Assembly: GCA_017995055.1 (NCBI GenBank)
Contig: JAGOJP010000008.1
Span: forward strand, 1 to 37,470
DNA length: 37,470 bases
From: Candidatus Omnitrophota bacterium
Lineage (GTDB): Bacteria; Omnitrophota; Gorgyraeia; Zapsychrales; JANLHA01
Direction: 5' to 3'
Under the pieces are notes generated by a model. It was not told the DNA's origin, ran no database searches, and saw only the letters and a list, made by a program, of their open reading frames with translations. The position numbers and the translations under genes were made by a program. Below, one piece after another: positions 22,986 to 32,343 of the stretch. Every line of letters starts with the position of its first letter. Position 1 is the stretch's first letter.

Positions 22986-24062
22986 ATGGGGAATGAATTT
23001 AATAGAGCGCGGGTGGCCGCGGAAATAAAAATCGGAGACAAAGAAGGCGTCCTTTCTGTCGTCCTCATCGGCAGTTTCGCTCGCGGGGAAGAACTGTGGA
23101 GCGAGTCAGACGGGCATAGGCGATTGTTAAGCGACGTGGAGGCGATGGTAGTTGTCGAGGAAGAGAAACTGCTGGACCGGAATTGGCGGAAGGATTTGGA
23201 GGCGGAGTTAAAACGGATACTCCCAATCGGTGTTATCGGTGAGGTAACGGGACCGGGCGCTGGTGTCTTTGAGGTCTGTGTTGGATTTACAACCAAACGG
23301 CATTTGCGGCGGTTGAAACCGCATATATTCACCTTGGAATTGAAAAAATTTGGCAAAGTTATTTGCGGCGACCCGTCTGTCCTGGATTTGATCCCGGATT
23401 ATACCCCGGCAGACCTATCCCGTCTGGATGCATTGGTCCTTTTGTGCAACCGGATTGTGGAACAGCTTAAGGCTTATGTTTCGATCAATAAAGGACTGTC
23501 CGTTAATCAATACCTGATCGATAAAGGGTACATTCAGGTGGTTAATTCCTTGCTGTCCTTTGATAAGAAGTATTGTTCTCTTTATCCGGAAAAGCAGACT
23601 GCTTTTGCATACTTAACCGGCCAGAAAGACTCTCCTCTGGCTGGGTTGGGTTTGAATATCCTGGCCTATAACAATGCATTTGTGCATATCCTCAAGCACG
23701 AATTCCCCCTTATCAGTCAAAAGGAGGCGCTCGAACAATGGAAAGTCTTGAGAAACGAATTCGACAAGGTCTTCTGTTACGAGGTCGCGGAGATTTTAAA
23801 GTATGATCGCCTTAAAATAAAGGAGGCGGTTGACTGCCTGATCTCAATCCCGAATTTGATGGATTGCGCCAAAGGCTGGGCTAAGGTTTTTACCCGGAAC
23901 CACGCCGAGATATTACGGCCGAGTGAAATTTTACGCTCCATATGGTGCACGTCCCCGCAGTTCTTGATTTATCAGCAAGCCGCCCGGTTGTATTTTTTAG
24001 AAGAATGGCCCGCACAAGAGCGGATGGGCGTGATCGATAAATGGCAAAGGATCGTCAAATAG
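22986..24062 (+). CDS. Nucleotidyltransferase-fold protein of unknown function
   Basis: This 358-residue protein has an N-terminal nucleotidyltransferase-superfamily motif: VVLIGSFARGE (Gly29-Ser30), then Asp50 and Glu52 in SDVEAMVVV. This is the hG[GS]...Dh[DE]h pattern of metal-binding minimal NTases. A later FTLELKKFGKVICGDPSVL matches the third-acid strand and the GKVxxGD motif of these enzymes. The C-terminal 200 residues look all-helical, as in the helical partner domains of such NTases. Function unknown; it sits between a glycosyltransferase gene and a phosphoesterase-like gene with 3-12 bp spacing, so transfer of a nucleotide or phosphate group to a sugar or protein is possible. Confidence 0.68.
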   Translation: MGNEFNRARVAAEIKIGDKEGVLSVVLIGSFARGEELWSESDGHRRLLSDVEAMVVVEEEKLLDRNWRKDLEAELKRILPIGVIGEVTGPGAGVFEVCVGFTTKRHLRRLKPHIFTLELKKFGKVICGDPSVLDLIPDYTPADLSRLDALVLLCNRIVEQLKAYVSINKGLSVNQYLIDKGYIQVVNSLLSFDKKYCSLYPEKQTAFAYLTGQKDSPLAGLGLNILAYNNAFVHILKHEFPLISQKEALEQWKVLRNEFDKVFCYEVAEILKYDRLKIKEAVDCLISIPNLMDCAKGWAKVFTRNHAEILRPSEILRSIWCTSPQFLIYQQAARLYFLEEWPAQERMGVIDKWQRIVK

Positions 24063-24073
24063 AGGAGAGCCAT

Positions 24074-25210
24074 ATGAAGACGGTATCCATATTTATTTTG
24101 ATTGATGCTTTGGGCTGGGATTATATCAAGAACCGTTCTTTCCTGGATGACATCTGCCCGGTCAAGCGCCCCGTAAAGAGCATCCTGGGCTTTTCCAGCG
24201 GGGTGATCCCGTCCATCCTCACCGGCGCCTATCCGCCGGAACACAAACACTGGTTCCTTTACTATTACAGCCCCAAACAGAATTGCTTTTTGTGGACAGC
24301 CTTTTTTGACTGGCTGCCGGCGGACTGGCTGAACAGCCGTTATACCCGGAAAATCGTGGAAGAAATTTCCAAACGGCTTATGGGTTACAGCGGTTATTTT
24401 GAAACCTATCTCATCCCGGTGGAGAGACTGCATCTTTACGACATCAGCGAGAACAAGCGGATTTACGCCCCTAAAGGCATGCGGCAGGGGAAGAATATTT
24501 TTGACATCCTTGAGGCGCGGGATGTGGCTTACAAGTGTTATGCCTATCCGATGAAGGATCAGGATATTTTCTTTCAAGCGCAGAAAGACATCCAGACCGC
24601 GTATAGTTCTTTTTATTTCCTTTATTTTTCCGAATCCGACGCCTACCTGCACCGGGGGTGTAAGGATCAGGACGGCACGCGAAAAATGATCGATGTTTAC
24701 GAACAGGAGATCCGCACCCTGTACCGGGAAGCCTGCCGGAAGTATGAACGGGTGGATATGTATATTTTTTCCGACCACAGCATGTCCCCGGTCTATGAGT
24801 CCCATGACCTGAAAGCGGAAATCGAAACCCTGGGTTATAAAATCCCCATGGATTATGTGCCGTTTTATGATTCGACCATGGCCCGGTTCTGGTTCTTTAA
24901 TTTCCAGACGCGTGACGCCGTTGTTAAATTGCTGAAGCAGAAACCTTACGGCCGGCTTTTGTCGCTGCAAGAGAAGAAAGAGCGGCACGTGCATTTTGAA
25001 GATGACCTTTATGGCGAAGAATTATTTTTGATGAAAAACGGGGCGGTCATTAACCCCAGTTATATGGGGCAAAAGCCCCCGGAAGGCATGCATGGCTACG
25101 ATGTTGTGGATGGCACGATGGACGCCATCCTGGTGAGCACCCGTCCGCCGGAGGTAGAGGTGGCCGACGTGAAGGATTTTTTTAAGATCATGGAGCGTTA
25201 CGCGAAATGA
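24074..25210 (+). CDS. Alkaline-phosphatase-superfamily phosphodiesterase-like protein
   Basis: 378 residues from ATG 24074, chosen because GAGGAG (24062-24067) lies 6 bp upstream; ATG 24041 would overlap the NTase gene. The metal sites of type-I phosphodiesterase/AlkP enzymes are visible: Asp11 in ILIDALGWD, a Ser pair (41-42) before GVIPSILTG in the nucleophile region, SESDAYLHRG (Asp-x3-His), IFSDHSM (Asp-His) and a C-terminal GMHGYD (His). No signal peptide, so probably cytoplasmic. Related proteins hydrolyse or transfer phosphoesters. Paired with the NTase-like gene upstream. Confidence 0.8.
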   Translation: MKTVSIFILIDALGWDYIKNRSFLDDICPVKRPVKSILGFSSGVIPSILTGAYPPEHKHWFLYYYSPKQNCFLWTAFFDWLPADWLNSRYTRKIVEEISKRLMGYSGYFETYLIPVERLHLYDISENKRIYAPKGMRQGKNIFDILEARDVAYKCYAYPMKDQDIFFQAQKDIQTAYSSFYFLYFSESDAYLHRGCKDQDGTRKMIDVYEQEIRTLYREACRKYERVDMYIFSDHSMSPVYESHDLKAEIETLGYKIPMDYVPFYDSTMARFWFFNFQTRDAVVKLLKQKPYGRLLSLQEKKERHVHFEDDLYGEELFLMKNGAVINPSYMGQKPPEGMHGYDVVDGTMDAILVSTRPPEVEVADVKDFFKIMERYAK

Positions 25211-25214
25211 TATC

Positions 25215-26435
25215 ATGCGTTTACGGCCGGATTTATCAGCCGGTGTCGTGAGCGGGGAGCCTGCATTGAAAAAAGTTTTATATTTTTTAAACAGCGGCAC
25301 GCGGGGCGGAGTGGAGGAACATGTGCTCTGCTTGCTGCGTTGGCTTGACCGGGAGACGTTTGACCCAGTTCTGGTTTGTCCGGCAGAACTGCTGAAGTTT
25401 ATCGAGCCGGAGCTGAAGGCTTATCATGTGCGGTATTATCCGCTGTGTATCCGGAGATGGACGCACCTTAAGGATATCCGGGCTTACTGGCGGGTATTGA
25501 AACAGGAAAAACCGGATATCGTGCATTCGCATTTGTTTTATGCCACTCTTTATGCCGCGCCGCTGTCTAAACTTGCGGGGGTTCCGGCGGTGGTAGAAAC
25601 CGCTCATATCCGGGAAGCGTGGAGAAAAGGAATTAAGAAAGCCTTCTTCATCGACCGGTGGGCTTACGGGTATGTCGACCGGATCATCGCGGTTTCAGAA
25701 GCGGTCAAACGGTTCTTAACCGGGGGCAAAGGAGTGGCAGAAGGAAAGATCACGGTGGTTCATAATGGCGTGGATTTGGAGCGGTTTTCCGCGGTCTATA
25801 CCGGTCGGCCGCTTGTAGGTCTTGATAAAATTAAGAAAGGGCTGGGCTTCCGGAACAAAGGGAATGCAAACCGAAGAATCAAGATCGGGGTCATCGGCCG
25901 GTTGGAGCCGCAGAAAGGCCATAAATATTTTCTGGAAGCGATACGGTTGATGCGGGATAAATCGGATAAGGCGGAGTTTTGCATTGCCGGGGAAGGCAGC
26001 TTAAGGAAAGAGTTGGAGAATTTATGCCAGTCTTACGGCATCAGTCATCAGGTGAAATTCCTGGGGTTCCGCCCGGATATTAAAGACATCATGGGGTCGT
26101 TGGACATTTTGGTTTTACCGTCTTTGTTCGAAGGCCTTCCCTTAGTCGCCCTGGAAGCGTCAGCCATGGGTAAAGCCGTGATCGTGACCAATGTGGACGG
26201 CAGCCCGGAAGTGGTGATTCATAATGAGACCGGGTTAGTTGTTCCTGCGGAGGATAGCAAAGCGTTAAAAGAAGCGATGGAGAAGTTGATTATTGATGAT
26301 CATCTCCGGCAACAATTTGGAGAACAGGCCAGAAAGAGAGTGGAGAATTATTTTGATTTAAAAAAGCAGGTTAAAGAAACTGAAGTCATCTATAAGAAAG
26401 TTTTAGAAAGGATGGCCCCATGCCCGGGCTTTTAG
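25215..26435 (+). CDS. Family 4 glycosyltransferase
   Basis: Up to 406 residues, a full GT-B enzyme. The true start may be TTG 25266: GGGGAG (25254-25259) precedes it and the family N-terminus KKVLYFLNSGTRGGVEEH begins there. Donor half: KIGVIGRLEPQKGHKYFLEA, CIAGEGSLRKEL, VKFLGFRPDIKDIM, and the E-x7-E motif EGLPLVALEASAMG, then NVDGSPEVV and NETGLVVP. All catalytic features are present. Its 3' end overlaps the polymerase gene by 16 bp. Confidence 0.92.
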   Translation: MRLRPDLSAGVVSGEPALKKVLYFLNSGTRGGVEEHVLCLLRWLDRETFDPVLVCPAELLKFIEPELKAYHVRYYPLCIRRWTHLKDIRAYWRVLKQEKPDIVHSHLFYATLYAAPLSKLAGVPAVVETAHIREAWRKGIKKAFFIDRWAYGYVDRIIAVSEAVKRFLTGGKGVAEGKITVVHNGVDLERFSAVYTGRPLVGLDKIKKGLGFRNKGNANRRIKIGVIGRLEPQKGHKYFLEAIRLMRDKSDKAEFCIAGEGSLRKELENLCQSYGISHQVKFLGFRPDIKDIMGSLDILVLPSLFEGLPLVALEASAMGKAVIVTNVDGSPEVVIHNETGLVVPAEDSKALKEAMEKLIIDDHLRQQFGEQARKRVENYFDLKKQVKETEVIYKKVLERMAPCPGF

Positions 26436-27700
26436 TCCTCTTAGCGGTTATCGGCGGTGTCGTCATTTTGGTCAACCCGTTTTTCGGGTTACTCGCCACG
26501 ATTGTCCTTTTCCCCCAAGCGCTGATCCCATCCATGGGCTATTCCTTCCTGGGTGCTTTCTCCATGATGACCCCGATCAAGATTATTGGCGTGTTGATGT
26601 TCTTGGGGACGTTGATAAAGGTGGTGTCAAAGGGGAGCAAATTATCTTTTTTAAGAAAAGGGGGATTCCTGTATTACACGCTTTATCTCGTTTATCTTTA
26701 TATCAATGGTTTCTCTCAACCGACCGCTTTTTCCCGCGAGCTTTTTACTTCTTTCACCTCGTTTTGGGTATTTGGGTTCTCGATTTTAGTACTCATAACA
26801 ACCCCCCAAAGATTTAGAATAGTTGTGATCACGGCCATTTTATCTTTTGTGGCTGCCGCGGCACAATCGGTTATTAATTTTTTAACCCATCCGGATTATT
26901 TGGCCATGACGGCCAGATTACAGGGGACAAACTTTGATCCCAATTATTTCGCGATAAGCCTTCTGCCGGTCATCGTGATGAGTTTTTATGTCGGATTGGC
27001 GGAGAAGAGGTTCTTTTGGAAGATTATCCTCCTGGGGACACCAATCATTTTATTAGCCGCCTTGATCTTAACACAGTCACGCGGAGGCCTTTTGGGTTTA
27101 GCTGTTATGCTCCTGTTCGCTGTATTCCGGGCAAAGAATAAATTTTTAGGTCTTTTAACGGTCGGGATTGTTTCGCTGGCACTCGTATATGTTATGCCTG
27201 ACAGCGTTTGGGAACGGTTTGAGAAGACAAAAATCGAGGACACGTATGATGACACCATTGGTTCAACTGTCAGACGGTATTATCTGGCCATGGCGGCGTG
27301 GGAAATGTATTTAGACAATCCGGTCTTTGGCTCCGGGCCGGGGGATTTTTATTATAACTGCCGTTTGTATTATCCCCTGAAAGCGGGGCGGGCGCATACG
27401 ATGTATTTAGAAATTATGGCGGAAATGGGAACGATTGGGATAGGGCTTTTTCTTGCGGTTCTTTTCTCGGCTTTACGCAGTGCTGGCCGGGCTATTAAAC
27501 AGGGAGAGTGCTATGGAAGTTATGGCCGGGGATTATGGTTAGGTTTGATTGGATTTATGGTCTCGGCGTTTTTTTTACACGCTCAACAGGAGAAAATCCT
27601 CTGGCTGATCGTGTTCTTATCTTTTGCGATCGAAAGATTAGCTTTAGCTCAACCATCTGGGAGTAAGCTGAAATCCAAACAACGAGGTATCAAAGAATGA
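26420..27700 (+). CDS. O-antigen ligase/polymerase (Wzy-type) membrane protein
   Basis: This 426-residue protein has about 10-12 transmembrane helices and the Wzy_C pattern: a helix ending LILTQSRGGLLGL (conserved Ser-Arg-Gly-Gly), a long periplasmic loop with WEMYLDNPVFGSGPGDF, and the loop-end motif AHTMYLEIMAEMGTIG with its conserved His and Glu. Such proteins join polysaccharide units using undecaprenyl-linked donors on the periplasmic side. With Wzx and Wzz present, it is most likely the polymerase of this locus; a ligase role is the alternative. AAAGGA precedes ATG 26420; the stop overlaps the next ATG. Confidence 0.87.
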   Translation: MPGLLVLLAVIGGVVILVNPFFGLLATIVLFPQALIPSMGYSFLGAFSMMTPIKIIGVLMFLGTLIKVVSKGSKLSFLRKGGFLYYTLYLVYLYINGFSQPTAFSRELFTSFTSFWVFGFSILVLITTPQRFRIVVITAILSFVAAAAQSVINFLTHPDYLAMTARLQGTNFDPNYFAISLLPVIVMSFYVGLAEKRFFWKIILLGTPIILLAALILTQSRGGLLGLAVMLLFAVFRAKNKFLGLLTVGIVSLALVYVMPDSVWERFEKTKIEDTYDDTIGSTVRRYYLAMAAWEMYLDNPVFGSGPGDFYYNCRLYYPLKAGRAHTMYLEIMAEMGTIGIGLFLAVLFSALRSAGRAIKQGECYGSYGRGLWLGLIGFMVSAFFLHAQQEKILWLIVFLSFAIERLALAQPSGSKLKSKQRGIKE

Positions 27701-28899
27701 ATATTTTGTTTCTAGCAAAAGAAATTCCCTATCCCGCCATTAGTGGCGGGCGTATGCGCTGCTGGAATCTTTTGCAGATTCTCGCGTCCCGGCATAAGGT
27801 TCTTTACGTTTGCTTTAGGCAGGAGTCCGACCTTGTCCCGGAGGAAGTGAGCCGAATAGCCGATGTTATTCAAGCCCCCCCGCCTGTCCAGAGAGAGGGC
27901 AAATGGTGGAATTATTTCTACCTATTGTCGTCTTTATTTTGCATCCGGCCGAGGTGTGTTGGCATGCGAAGATCAAAGGCGATGCAAAAAATGGTGAGGA
28001 AGCTGATCCCAGAGAAAAAGATTGACCTCATTTTTTGCGATTCTGTTTATTATGCGGTGAACCTGCCTTCATCCAAAACCAGGGTGGTTTTGAATGAGCA
28101 TAACCTTGAGTCGAAACTTTTGGAACGGGCTTTGATTTTTAAGAAAAATCCGCTCTCCCGGTTTCTTTTAACCGACCAACTGCGCAAACTAAAAAAATAT
28201 GAAGAAGAGACATGGCCGTTTTCTGACCTTGTTTTGATGTGCTCGGAGATAGACCGGAAAGAAGCGGAGTGCCGTTGTTCAAAGGACGTCCGCTTTTCCG
28301 TTATTCCAAACGGTGTTGATGTTTCTTTCTTTCACCTGCCTGACAGGGATATCCCGGAAATCAATAAGATTATCTTTACTGCGGAAATGGGTTGGTATCC
28401 CAATGTGGACGCTGTACTATATTTCGATAAATATATCTACCCTTTCATTAAAAAGGAGGTTCCGGATATCCAAATTGACATTGTCGGGAAGAATCCGGAT
28501 CTTAAGGTGAAAGAGTTGGCCATGCGGGATTCTTCTTTTAGAGTAACCGGTTTTGTGGATGATATCCGGCCTTACGTGTATTCCAGCGCAGTGTATATTG
28601 TCCCTTTGCGGATAGGGAGCGGGACCAGGCTTAAAATTTTGGAAGCCATGGCCATGGGCAAAGCGGTTGTCTCTACAACCATTGGAGCCGAAGGGATTGA
28701 AGTAACTGACGGCAAGGATATTTTTATCGCGGATGACCCGCGGGAGTTCGCTGATAGAGTTATTGATTTGTTGAAAAACCCGGACAAACGTAAGGCGATG
28801 GGATTGAATGGCAGAAAACTCGTTGAGCAAAAGTATACATGGGAAGTGATTGGAGAAAAACTTGAACAAGATATACAAAGTGTTTTTAAGGAAATTTAA
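27697..28899 (+). CDS. Family 4 glycosyltransferase, EpsH-system-associated type
   Basis: This 400-residue GT-B enzyme opens MNILFLAKEIPYPAISGGR, the hallmark of sugar transferases tied to EpsH/exosortase loci. Donor half: GFVDDIRPYVYSSAVYIVPLR, IGSGTRLKILEAMAMG and VVSTTIGAEGIEV. It is closely related to the protein at 32340: GSGTRLKILEAMAM is identical and DIFIADD versus NIFIADD nearly so, suggesting a local duplication. ATGA overlap with the polymerase gene indicates coupled translation. Confidence 0.92.
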   Translation: MNILFLAKEIPYPAISGGRMRCWNLLQILASRHKVLYVCFRQESDLVPEEVSRIADVIQAPPPVQREGKWWNYFYLLSSLFCIRPRCVGMRRSKAMQKMVRKLIPEKKIDLIFCDSVYYAVNLPSSKTRVVLNEHNLESKLLERALIFKKNPLSRFLLTDQLRKLKKYEEETWPFSDLVLMCSEIDRKEAECRCSKDVRFSVIPNGVDVSFFHLPDRDIPEINKIIFTAEMGWYPNVDAVLYFDKYIYPFIKKEVPDIQIDIVGKNPDLKVKELAMRDSSFRVTGFVDDIRPYVYSSAVYIVPLRIGSGTRLKILEAMAMGKAVVSTTIGAEGIEVTDGKDIFIADDPREFADRVIDLLKNPDKRKAMGLNGRKLVEQKYTWEVIGEKLEQDIQSVFKEI

Positions 28900-31327
28900 A
28901 AAAGGGTTTGTCAGTGGGCTTGCTTTTGTTTTTGCCGTGATGAACGCTGCTCCGGTTTTCCCTGAATCATCGCCTTTCGACAAATTCGGCGGATGGAAGG
29001 GCTTGCAGGGCACGAAGACCGGCGCCTTTCATGTCGAGGCCATTCACGAACGCTGGTGGATCGTGACCCCGGCTGGGAATGTTTTTTGGTCAACCGGCGT
29101 TTACAGCGTAAGGATGTCTGGAATCCCGGAAACAGGCACGAATCGCCGGCCGTATCAGGAAGCGGCGAGTAATAAATATGGCAGTGAGCAGGAGTGGGCG
29201 AGAATCACGAGCCTGCGGCTGAGAGAATGGGGATTCAATACGATCGGGGACTGGTCATCGGCCACCATCTGCCGGCAGAGCGGGTTGGTTTATGTCGCCG
29301 GGATCGACCTGCCGCGCACGGCGCCGAATGTGATTGCAAAAGGGGCTTACGGTTATTTCCCTGACGTGTTTGATCCCGCTTTTCAGCAGTCAGTATATGA
29401 GGCCATGGAGGCGCGCTTTAAAAGCCAGGCCTATTTGATCGATGACCCTTGGTTGTTAGGATATTTCCTGGCGGATGAGCCGTCCTGGTATGGCAGCAAA
29501 CAGCGGCATGGCGCTTTGACGGATGATTTTATCGCCCTACCTTCTGACCGCAACGGCAAGCAGGTCTGGGTACAATTTTTGAAGACAAAATATAATGACA
29601 TTGCGGCGCTCAATTCCGCCTGGGGAACGCAGTACGCGGGGTTTGAGGAGTTGCTTTCTGTTACTAAAATAGAAGATACAGAATCGACTATAGAAGACAA
29701 AAAGGCTTTCTTGAAAGCCATCGCCTTACAGTTTTCGCGGGTGCTTTTCACGACGCTGCGGCAGTTTGATCCTCACCATATGGTCTTGGGCACCAGGCCA
29801 ACCAGGGAATACCCGGAAGTGATAGCGGCGATCGGGGAATACACGGATGTGTTTGGGATGGGGTTATATGGCTTAAATAAAGGGTATGAAATCTCCGAGA
29901 AGTATGACAGCACCATTGAAGAATTATATTCCAACACCGGCAAACCCATTTTGCTGGGTATGCTTATAACCGGTCAAGACACTGGTCTGCCTTATGGGAT
30001 GATGAAAACCCAAAGGGACCGGGGCGTCAGTTACTGGCGGTATCTGGCCAGGGTCGCTTCCGACCCGCGCGTTGTGGGGATACACTGGTTTCAGTATTTT
30101 GACCCGCCGCGTAAATGTTACGACGAGAAAGCGGCCAATTGGGGGTTGGTGAACGAGCAGGATGAGCCGTATGAGGACGCGGTTTCCTTGATCGGGCAGG
30201 CCAATCATATGGTGTATGCCTACGCGCTGGGCGTTTCGAATTTTACCCCGGAGTTTGATAACCCGTTGGGACTGAAGAAAAGCACGCCTCCCGGAGAGGA
30301 TAAAGAGGTCAACCTGAAGACCATCGCTATCCCGGTAGCCAACGGCGATTTTGAAGCGCGCGGCCAGGGTTGGAAAATGCAGGCCTGGAAAGGCGGGAGC
30401 AAAGCCGAAGCGGATTCCGCCCAAAAGCATGGCGGGAAGCACGCGCTTAAGATTACCGGCGGGCCACAAGAGGGCTGGGACGCGGTTGGCGTGGCCGTGC
30501 AATACAGCCCCAATTTTGTGCTCAAGCCGGGTTTAAATTATAAATTATCCGGATGGATTAAGACCGAGAAAGTTTCAGATTTCGCTTTTATCAAAATTGC
30601 GGGGAAGACGGACACCGGCGGGGATTACGATTATCATACGGAAAATACTTATGGCACGCATGATTGGAAACGGTTCGAAACAGAGTTCACCCCCTCGGAG
30701 AAAAATTCTATCAAATACCTTGTCCTGCAATTAGTCGGCAAGGGGACGGCGTGGTTTGACGACATCCTGTTGGAGGTCTCGGCGCCGGATAACAGCAGTT
30801 ATAAGGATTTTTTAGTCAGCCAAAAAGAAGAAACCCCGGATATCCGCATGTTGCGGACCCGGCCCCTGCCGTTGGCCAACAGCGGTTTTGAACGGGGGGA
30901 CAGAGATTGGAAGTTGCAGCCGTGGAAAGGCAAGCCCCGGGTCGGCGTGGCCTGGTTGAAGGGCCGCGACAGTATGCGGGCCCTGGAGATTAAAGGGGCG
31001 GCGGACGGCTGGGATTCCGTGGGAGTTGGCGTCCAGGACATAAGCGCGATTGTCTTTGATCCTGCCAAAGACTACCTTTTTAAAGGTTGGATCAAGACGG
31101 TCAATGCGTCTGACACCGCGTTTTTGAGGATTAAGGTTAAATATGAGAGCGGTCAAGAAGAATATTTTGAGACCGACCCGGTATCCGCGACAAGCGACTG
31201 GACGCAGGTGCAAAAGGTTTTTCAGTTAAAAGAAAAAGGGAACGCGGATTACCTCGCCTGCCAGTTAGTCGGCAGCGGCACGGCCTGGTTCGATGATGTG
31301 AGTTTGGAAGAAGTCATCCCGCGCTGA
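28862..31327 (+). CDS. Exported GH-A-clan glycoside-hydrolase-like protein (agarase/GH50-like) with two CBM-like modules
   Basis: About 821 residues. Start TTG 28862, with GGAG 6 bp upstream, gives a clean signal peptide. The catalytic-type domain (about 40-440) resembles agarase/GH50-like TIM barrels: WWIVTPAGNVFWSTGV, LREWGFNTIGDW, LGYFLADEPSW (general acid Glu) and VVGIHWFQYFD. The segment that normally carries the nucleophile Glu after a KPxLxGE motif reads KPILLGMLITG: Met at codon 29960-29962. Two homologous beta-sandwich modules follow (about 490-640 and 665-820), each with a GW(K)xQxWKG-type start and ending in GTAWFDD. It probably binds EPS in the periplasm; it may be a lectin-like pseudo-enzyme rather than a hydrolase. 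Confidence 0.75.
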   Translation: MNKIYKVFLRKFKKGFVSGLAFVFAVMNAAPVFPESSPFDKFGGWKGLQGTKTGAFHVEAIHERWWIVTPAGNVFWSTGVYSVRMSGIPETGTNRRPYQEAASNKYGSEQEWARITSLRLREWGFNTIGDWSSATICRQSGLVYVAGIDLPRTAPNVIAKGAYGYFPDVFDPAFQQSVYEAMEARFKSQAYLIDDPWLLGYFLADEPSWYGSKQRHGALTDDFIALPSDRNGKQVWVQFLKTKYNDIAALNSAWGTQYAGFEELLSVTKIEDTESTIEDKKAFLKAIALQFSRVLFTTLRQFDPHHMVLGTRPTREYPEVIAAIGEYTDVFGMGLYGLNKGYEISEKYDSTIEELYSNTGKPILLGMLITGQDTGLPYGMMKTQRDRGVSYWRYLARVASDPRVVGIHWFQYFDPPRKCYDEKAANWGLVNEQDEPYEDAVSLIGQANHMVYAYALGVSNFTPEFDNPLGLKKSTPPGEDKEVNLKTIAIPVANGDFEARGQGWKMQAWKGGSKAEADSAQKHGGKHALKITGGPQEGWDAVGVAVQYSPNFVLKPGLNYKLSGWIKTEKVSDFAFIKIAGKTDTGGDYDYHTENTYGTHDWKRFETEFTPSEKNSIKYLVLQLVGKGTAWFDDILLEVSAPDNSSYKDFLVSQKEETPDIRMLRTRPLPLANSGFERGDRDWKLQPWKGKPRVGVAWLKGRDSMRALEIKGAADGWDSVGVGVQDISAIVFDPAKDYLFKGWIKTVNASDTAFLRIKVKYESGQEEYFETDPVSATSDWTQVQKVFQLKEKGNADYLACQLVGSGTAWFDDVSLEEVIPR

Positions 31328-31377
31328 TCCAATCCGGGCGTTCAGGCGGGCAAGCCGGCTCCGAAAGGCCAGCAGGT

Positions 31378-32343
31378 ATGTCTATAACAAGAAAAAAAGA
31401 TTATCAAGGCAAAGTTAAGGCAGGGTATGCGGCGATGAAAGGGCGCAAGGTCGCGATATGCGGCCTGGCCCGGGATTGCGCGTTGGGCCTGCCAGGGAAT
31501 ATCAAAACGATCGAGCGCTTAAGGAAACATTTCCAGGCCTCCTATGCCGTCGTCGTGGAAAACGACAGCCGGGACAGGACAAAGGAGATCCTGAAAAACT
31601 GGTCGGCCGCCCGCAAGGATGTTTTTGTCCTTTCCCAGGATACGGGGGAACTCACCACTCCGGCGCAGAGCCCGGGGCAAGTCCGGCCGTGGTTTTCAAA
31701 ACACCGCATTGAGCGGTTCGTCAAATTCCGTAACATGTATCTTGATTTTGTGGAAAAGAATTTGGCGGTTGATACCTTGATCGTGCTGGACCTGGATATT
31801 TTCAGCTTTTCGATAGACGGGATCGCCCATACCTTTGGCCAGCCCATTGGCTGGCACGCGGTCACCGCTAACGGGAGGAATATCCCCGCCGGCCGGGCAT
31901 TCTTTAAAGGATACAATTATTACGATACATACGCTTTGCGGGAATCCGCGGACACGCGGCCGCAGACAGAGGAGATGATTTTCGGGTACCAGAATATTTA
32001 TAAAGGATTAAAGCGCGGGATGCCCATGGTGCGCGTGGCCTCGGCGTTTAACGGCCTAGCGGTGTATCAGATGGAGGCGGTGAAGGGGTTGCGCTACCGC
32101 TGCCTTTCAAACCAGGATCCTCATGTTGAAGCAGTCTGTGACCATGTCTCGCTACACAAGCAAATGGCGGAGAGGGGCCAGGATCTTATATATATGAACC
32201 CTTCCCAGATTGTTATGTACGATACGTATGCGCATTGGTTATACCGGAATTCCAGAAGATTCGCGGGACAGGCCCGTGGCCGTTTGTACGCCGCCCTTTT
32301 CGCCATCTTTACCGCCGTTAAAAACAAAAGGGCTTCGTCATGA
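31378..32343 (+). CDS. Putative glycosyltransferase (GT69/CAP59-like)
   Basis: This 321-residue protein has an N-terminal strand KVAICGLARDCA, then VVVENDSRDRTKEIL (about 59-73) and a metal-type motif LIVLDLDIFSF (about 140). The ENDSxDxT-(E) pattern and DxD-like site recall mannosyltransferase-type GT69/CAP59 proteins, which are otherwise known mainly from fungi; bacterial relatives exist in capsule loci. The assignment is by pattern only. ATG 31378 has a weak ribosome-binding site; ATG 31435 is an alternative just before the first strand. Its stop overlaps the next gene (ATGA). Confidence 0.62.
   Translation: MSITRKKDYQGKVKAGYAAMKGRKVAICGLARDCALGLPGNIKTIERLRKHFQASYAVVVENDSRDRTKEILKNWSAARKDVFVLSQDTGELTTPAQSPGQVRPWFSKHRIERFVKFRNMYLDFVEKNLAVDTLIVLDLDIFSFSIDGIAHTFGQPIGWHAVTANGRNIPAGRAFFKGYNYYDTYALRESADTRPQTEEMIFGYQNIYKGLKRGMPMVRVASAFNGLAVYQMEAVKGLRYRCLSNQDPHVEAVCDHVSLHKQMAERGQDLIYMNPSQIVMYDTYAHWLYRNSRRFAGQARGRLYAALFAIFTAVKNKRASS

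Noticed and set aside
22652-23356. Minus-strand frame of 234 codons
   Set aside because: Antisense of two well-supported genes; serine-rich composition typical of shadow frames.
23972-24994. Minus-strand frame of 340 codons
   Set aside because: It is the antisense shadow of the NTase and AlkP-type genes, whose motifs and ribosome-binding sites support the plus strand.
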